In this document: positions 62,448-64,000 of the stretch, in pieces
How positions within the stretch are numbered: position 1 is the first letter of the stretch
Layout: the number at the start of each line of letters is the position of its first letter
Assembly (NCBI GenBank): GCA_047972135.1
Contig: JBKEAJ010000153.1
Coordinates: 38,110 to 102,109, forward strand
Source: JBKEAJ01 sp047972135
GTDB taxonomy: Bacteria; Bacteroidota; Bacteroidia; Bacteroidales; Prolixibacteraceae
Direction: 5' to 3'
DNA length: 64,000 nt
Notes under the pieces: model-generated
Told to the model about the DNA's origin: nothing
The model's input: the letters and a program-made list of their open reading frames with translations, nothing else
Databases searched by the model: none
Made by a program: the position numbers and the translations under genes

Positions 62448-63871
62448 GACGTCGACTGAAAACAAACTATATGTCAAGAATCGACTGGCTGACAGTAACA
62501 CTATACCTCGTCATTGTTATAATAGGAATATCGTCGATTTACCAAGCTACATACACCGAACAATCAAAGTTCCTTTTCGATTTCTCAACCCTCGCCGGAA
62601 AACAAGTGGTCTGGACTGCCATCGCATTTGCAATTGGATTTATTATAATCTTTATTAATATAGATACTATACGTGTTGCCCCTCTCATTATGTATGCATT
62701 TTCATTGCTGATGCTCGTTGTGACACTAATAATCGGGAAGAAGGTGAACGGCTCGACTTCGTGGATAGAAATAGGTCCCTTTGCTCTGCAAACTTCTGAA
62801 ATAGCAAAGTTCGCAACTGCAATGACTATTGCATACTTCATTAATATCGATGCCATAGAACGTGGTGGTAGAATAAATATGCTCAAAATATTTGTAGTCC
62901 TTTTTATTCCAATAATACTCGTACTCCTGCAAGGGGATGTCGGTACTGCTCTTATGTTTGCATGCCTTACATGGATACTGTATCGCTTCGGACTAAACCC
63001 TAAACTCCTGATATTAGTATTTGGCGTAATCCTGATTTTTTTCATCCAAATAATGGGTCTTTTAAATTTCGTGGTGTATATTTCGCTACTACTAAGCCTG
63101 TTACTATTTGATGGTTCATTTAAACTTAAAAACTTCCCAACTCGAAGTATAATCGTGATAACATCGGCTTTCATCATTGGCTCAATAATTAATCAAGCTC
63201 TTGCAAAAGATATCGTTCTCCTGCCAAGCTTCCTGATGCTTGGTTCTTGGATTATTCTTATTGCCACGACAATGCTCAAACGACAAGTACTCGGAATGCT
63301 TATGGTAGCCCTTACGGCAATAGGATTCTTTGCTTATTCACAAGGATGTGCATACATTTTTGATAATGTCCTCAAAGAACATCATAGATCAAGAATTAAA
63401 ATTGTTCTCGGAATGGAGTCCGACCCACTTGGAACAGGTTACAACCTTAACCAATCGATGATTGCAATAGGCTCTGGAGGATTTAGCGGAAAAGGGTTCC
63501 TCAAAGGTACTCAAGCAAAATACGAATTTGTCCCAGCTCGTAGTACAGACTTCATTTTCTGTACCATTGGCGAAGAATGGGGATTCATGGGAGTACTCAT
63601 GTTCATCGCAATATTCGTGATGCTTGTGGCAAGAATCCTTTATCTCGCCGAACGACAAGACTCCATGTTTGCAAAGGCTTTTATATACTGCGCCGCAACA
63701 TTCCTGTTTTTCCACTTCTTTATTAATCTCGCCATGACAATGGGAATATTCCCGGTAATAGGCATACCTCTGCCTTTTATAAGCTACGGTGGTTCGTCGC
63801 TGATAAATTTTACTATACTAGTGTTTCTTTCTGTGAAACTCGACATACATCGAAAGGCTACAACGGACTAA
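62444..63871 (+). CDS. rodA: RodA, SEDS peptidoglycan glycosyltransferase
   Basis: The 475-residue membrane protein has about ten or more helices of the SEDS family. Family blocks include NGSTSWIEIGPFALQTSEIAKFA in parts, LLQGDVGTALMFA (with the catalytic-region Asp), and the C-terminal GIFPVIGIPLPFISYGGSSL. RodA polymerises glycan strands for side-wall growth with PBP2. Compared with E. coli RodA (about 370 residues) it has an insertion of extra hydrophobic helices near residues 185-285, seen also in other Bacteroidetes. Confidence 0.94.
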   Translation: MRRRLKTNYMSRIDWLTVTLYLVIVIIGISSIYQATYTEQSKFLFDFSTLAGKQVVWTAIAFAIGFIIIFINIDTIRVAPLIMYAFSLLMLVVTLIIGKKVNGSTSWIEIGPFALQTSEIAKFATAMTIAYFINIDAIERGGRINMLKIFVVLFIPIILVLLQGDVGTALMFACLTWILYRFGLNPKLLILVFGVILIFFIQIMGLLNFVVYISLLLSLLLFDGSFKLKNFPTRSIIVITSAFIIGSIINQALAKDIVLLPSFLMLGSWIILIATTMLKRQVLGMLMVALTAIGFFAYSQGCAYIFDNVLKEHHRSRIKIVLGMESDPLGTGYNLNQSMIAIGSGGFSGKGFLKGTQAKYEFVPARSTDFIFCTIGEEWGFMGVLMFIAIFVMLVARILYLAERQDSMFAKAFIYCAATFLFFHFFINLAMTMGIFPVIGIPLPFISYGGSSLINFTILVFLSVKLDIHRKATTD

Positions 63872-63874
63872 TAA

Positions 63875-64000
63875 TCAGTAGGTAACGAGATTATACCCCA
63901 ATCTTGTCATGGTCTCGCCAAACTGTCCCTCAATAAGATTTATATCTGATTCTGAAAGCCTTATCTGCCAACACACACCAGTACACGATGGATTGTCCTT
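63875..64000 (-). CDS. C-terminal end of an unidentified protein, possibly sulfotransferase-like (runs off the right edge)
   Basis: A minus-strand frame enters from the right edge and stops at 63875-63877, giving the last 41 residues (ends GETMTRLGYNLVTY). The helix SESDINLIEGQFGETMTRLGY resembles the closing helix of sulfotransferase-fold enzymes, but that is too little to be sure. It is convergent with rodA, three bases apart. Confidence 0.5.
   Translation of the reverse strand, partial: KDNPSCTGVCWQIRLSESDINLIEGQFGETMTRLGYNLVTY

Overview
This 64 kb window is chromosomal DNA from a member of the Bacteroidota, most likely order Bacteroidales. The evidence is the AT-rich composition, start sites mostly without Shine-Dalgarno sequences, and many upstream matches to the Bacteroidetes promoter consensus (TTG/TTTG near -33, TAnnTTTG near -7). 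The gene content agrees: GH92 alpha-mannosidases, a bacterial GH3-family protein, a DUF3109 protein, a PiT transporter with a long C-terminal extension, an alpha-glucan phosphorylase and ECF sigma factors. The genus cannot be decided from this view. No rRNA, tRNA or CRISPR array was seen.

Layout. 1-8.4 kb: the 5' part of comEC, a GH3-family adenylating enzyme, an ECF sigma factor coupled to an unusual membrane/barrel protein, alpha-glucan phosphorylase and a membrane-anchored unknown. 8.5-21.9 kb: dps, a phosphate transporter, yifB/comM, a LolC/E-like permease, a lytic transglycosylase, an ExbB-(4TM)-ExbD-ExbD proton-channel operon, aspS with a HEAT-like partner, and an rrf2-cysK pair behind a striking palindrome. 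22-34.3 kb is the accessory stretch: a decayed AAA ATPase, a Tat-type metallophosphoesterase, three GH92 alpha-mannosidases with a DUF4332 gene between the first two, several families of dispersed repeats, and a defective IS1634-like element. 34.3-47.5 kb: a PagL-like outer-membrane protein, a RelE-type toxin with a frameshifted antitoxin, gpmI, DUF3109, a lipoprotein, a CPBP protease, a radical SAM protein, an MBL hydrolase, a repeat-rich gap, a NAD(P)-binding protein divergent from a GbsR/MarR-like regulator, a lipoprotein and a K+/H+ antiporter. 47.6-64 kb: an SF2 helicase with two predicted membrane helices, glmM, a second ECF sigma factor, a polyprenol-phosphate mannosyltransferase, tatA, lolD, ctpA, then purH followed by mreB-mreC-mreD-mrdA-rodA, and the end of a gene entering from the right.

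How the genes work together. The 56.7-63.9 kb block is the rod-shape and elongation machinery; glmM supplies a cell-wall precursor and the lytic transglycosylase remodels the wall. The LolC/E-like permease and LolD are parts of lipoprotein-export-type ABC systems. Secreted GH92 enzymes would trim alpha-mannosides from glycans, but no SusC/SusD pair lies beside them, so this is not a canonical polysaccharide utilisation locus. The accessory stretch shows repeated small deletions and frameshifts (ATPase, transposase, antitoxin), which suggests active gene decay next to repeats. I found no clear-cut new defence or biosynthetic system. The most unusual items are a duplicated 100-base leader with an upstream mini-ORF near 24.2-24.7 kb, the palindromic operator before rrf2-cysK, the membrane-anchored helicase, and the sigma-linked protein joining an inner-membrane helix to a barrel-like domain.
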